From: an uncultured Verrucomicrobiales bacterium
GTDB lineage: Bacteria > Verrucomicrobiota > Verrucomicrobiae > Limisphaerales > CANJSG01
Length of the DNA: 6,717 nt
Reading direction: 5' to 3'
Assembly (NCBI GenBank): GCA_946480965.1
Contig: CAMLMI010000262.1
Location: forward strand, 1 to 6,717
A program made the position numbers and the translations under genes. Under the pieces are notes generated by a model that saw only the letters and a program-made list of their open reading frames with translations, did no database searches and was not told the origin of the DNA. The first letter of the stretch is position 1. Each line of letters opens with the position of its first letter. This document shows, piece after piece, positions 5,726 to 6,717 of this stretch.

Positions 5726-5862
5726 GAATGACGAGGCGTGAAGGCCAAATATCGAAAGAATCGCGAAGGATCGAAGTCCGAATGGCGGCTCCTCGTTCAT
5801 CGGATTTTGGTCCTCTGGTTTCGTCCTTCCCTTTGGCATTGGGCCTTCGCGTCTCGTCATTC
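5726..5862. repeat. Imperfect palindromic element filling the inter-permease gap
   Basis: The left end GAATGACGAGGCGTGAAGGC (5726-5745) matches the reverse complement of the right end (5843-5862) at 18 of 20 positions; extended to 24 bases, 21 match. Complementarity continues in weakened form toward the centre: left CGAAAGAATCGCGAAGGATC and the inverted right half share GAAGGA/CGAA-type blocks. So the whole 137 bases resemble one long degraded hairpin. The ends lie 11 bases upstream of the downstream permease ATG and 2 bases from the upstream permease stop, so it fills the gap almost exactly. The composition is rich in short GAATG/CGAA words unlike the coding DNA. It has no ORF of note, so it is either a REP-like or MITE-like non-autonomous repeat or an RNA structure in the operon. 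I recall similar GAATGACGAA-type repeats between genes of Verrucomicrobiota; that part is not verified here. Confidence 0.65.
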
Positions 5863-5864
5863 GA

Positions 5865-6671
5865 TCAGCCTCCCACCGCCGAGTATTTGCGGATGCCGCG
5901 ATCCCAGGCCAACCGCGCGAGACCGTAGAACGCCACCACCCAGAATGCCTGGATGGCCAGCCCTTGCCAGAGCGCGGGGCCGGTCGTCTTGCCCAGATAG
6001 ATGCTCACAGGGAAGAAGAGCTGATAGGGAAAGGGCGTGAAGTTCAGCACCGTTTGCACGGCGGGCGGCAGGATGTCCAAGGGGAACAGGTGCCCGCCGG
6101 CAATGTATTCAAAGGCGAAGACGATGAAGATGAAGGTCGAGATCTCCAGCACCCAGAAGGCGAGCATCGCCATCGTGTAGGACATGAGGAACTGGAGCAT
6201 CGCCGTCATCGCCACCGACAGCAGGAAGATCCCGAACGTCGCCCCGTCCGGCGGCAGCACGAAGTAGTCGCGCAGCGCCCAGATGAAGAGCCCGACCGGC
6301 AACAGGGCCACGACCGAGTAGATCAACCGGCCGCTGAGGAAGAGGCAGAAGCGGTAGTGGAGGTAGTCCACCGGCTTGAGGAGGAACTGGCTGATGTTCC
6401 CGTCCTTGATGTCGGCGGCGATCTGCCAGTCGTCCTCCGTGACCGCCGTGAGCGCGTCCACCACCGTGACGAGCAGATAGTAGGACGTCATGGCGGCGAG
6501 GCTGTATCCGGCCACGTCGGCTCCGGCATCCTTGCCCGCGTAGATCGTGCGCCAGAGATAGATCGTGGCGGTGAGCGGGATCAGCCCGAAGAGGCTGCGG
6601 AAAAGGAAGTTCACCCTGTAGGCTAGGGTGTTCTGCATGCCGACGAGGATGACGTGGCCGTATTTCCGCAC
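5865..6671 (-). CDS. ABC-2 type permease, DUF990/ABC2_membrane_6 family (first of pair)
   Basis: This protein of about 268 residues is the partner of the downstream permease. The N-terminus VRKYGHVILVGMQNTLAYRV (first residue read as Met) with NFLFR following is typical of this family. Membrane segments lie at about 25-43, 56-74, 113-134, 143-169, 172-192 and 234-254. The shared cytoplasmic motif appears as DIKDGNISQFLLKPVDYLHY (87-106), and FEYIAGGHLFPLDILPPAVQ (187-206) is the family-like loop before the last helices, followed by FTPFPYQLFFPVSIYLG. The start is taken as GTG at 6671, which fits the usual N-terminus. However, the frame remains open to the window edge (reading SARLASELAAGSVQR just before it), so an upstream start is possible. 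No Shine-Dalgarno is visible. An ABC ATPase is expected just upstream, outside the window. The transported substrate cannot be named. Confidence 0.86.
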   Translation of the reverse strand: MRKYGHVILVGMQNTLAYRVNFLFRSLFGLIPLTATIYLWRTIYAGKDAGADVAGYSLAAMTSYYLLVTVVDALTAVTEDDWQIAADIKDGNISQFLLKPVDYLHYRFCLFLSGRLIYSVVALLPVGLFIWALRDYFVLPPDGATFGIFLLSVAMTAMLQFLMSYTMAMLAFWVLEISTFIFIVFAFEYIAGGHLFPLDILPPAVQTVLNFTPFPYQLFFPVSIYLGKTTGPALWQGLAIQAFWVVAFYGLARLAWDRGIRKYSAVGG

Positions 6672-6717
6672 GCGCTGGACGCTACCGGCGGCAAGTTCCG
6701 ACGCAAGCCGGGCGGAA

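Noticed and set aside
4714..5748. Minus-strand 344-codon open frame over the second permease
   Set aside because: Out-of-frame shadow rich in Arg/Pro; the permease frame shows clear membrane helices and the family motif.
1..6717. CRISPR array, insertion sequence, phage genes or rRNA
   Set aside because: No direct-repeat array, transposase motif, phage protein or rRNA segment was seen on either strand.

Overview
The window is GC-rich bacterial chromosome (clearly above 60% GC by eye) from a Gram-negative organism, since it carries an apolipoprotein N-acyltransferase and an outer-membrane-type lipoprotein. The wording of the SpoU methyltransferase, the DUF990-type ABC permease pair and the GAATGACGA-type palindromic repeat suggest Verrucomicrobiota or a relative. 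That is an inference from memory of such proteins, not a search result. Starts mostly lack a strong Shine-Dalgarno sequence, and three look like GTG or TTG.

Region 1 (1-1864) concerns the envelope. A minus-strand pair, a four-helix-class membrane protein of unknown function followed by lnt, is joined by an ATGA start/stop overlap; lnt runs off the left edge. Across a 101-base gap containing overlapping inverted repeats, a small BamE/SmpA-like lipoprotein is transcribed the opposite way.

Region 2 (1871-4644) concerns RNA and translation. It holds a SpoU/TrmH-family RNA 2'-O-methyltransferase (minus), a tiny lysine-rich basic protein (plus), a SUI1/YciH translation factor (plus), a TrmO/TsaA-type tRNA m6t6A methyltransferase starting at TTG (plus), and a YhbY ribosome-assembly RNA-binding protein (minus). 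TrmO and YhbY converge and end on one shared palindromic CTAG, which reads as a TAG stop on each strand.

Region 3 (4645-6717) is transport. Two DUF990/ABC2_membrane_6-type permeases lie on the minus strand. Their ATPase is not in the window and would be expected beyond the right edge. A roughly 137-base imperfect palindrome fills nearly the whole gap between them. After the second permease, about 250 bases hold no intact gene but contain what looks like the middle of a PIN-domain (VapC) toxin, with no start and an in-frame stop.

No clearly new multi-gene system is visible. The items most worth a second look are the palindromic element inside the transporter operon, the PIN-domain relic, the shared CTAG stop, the 29-residue lysine-rich protein, and the uncharacterised membrane protein coupled to lnt.
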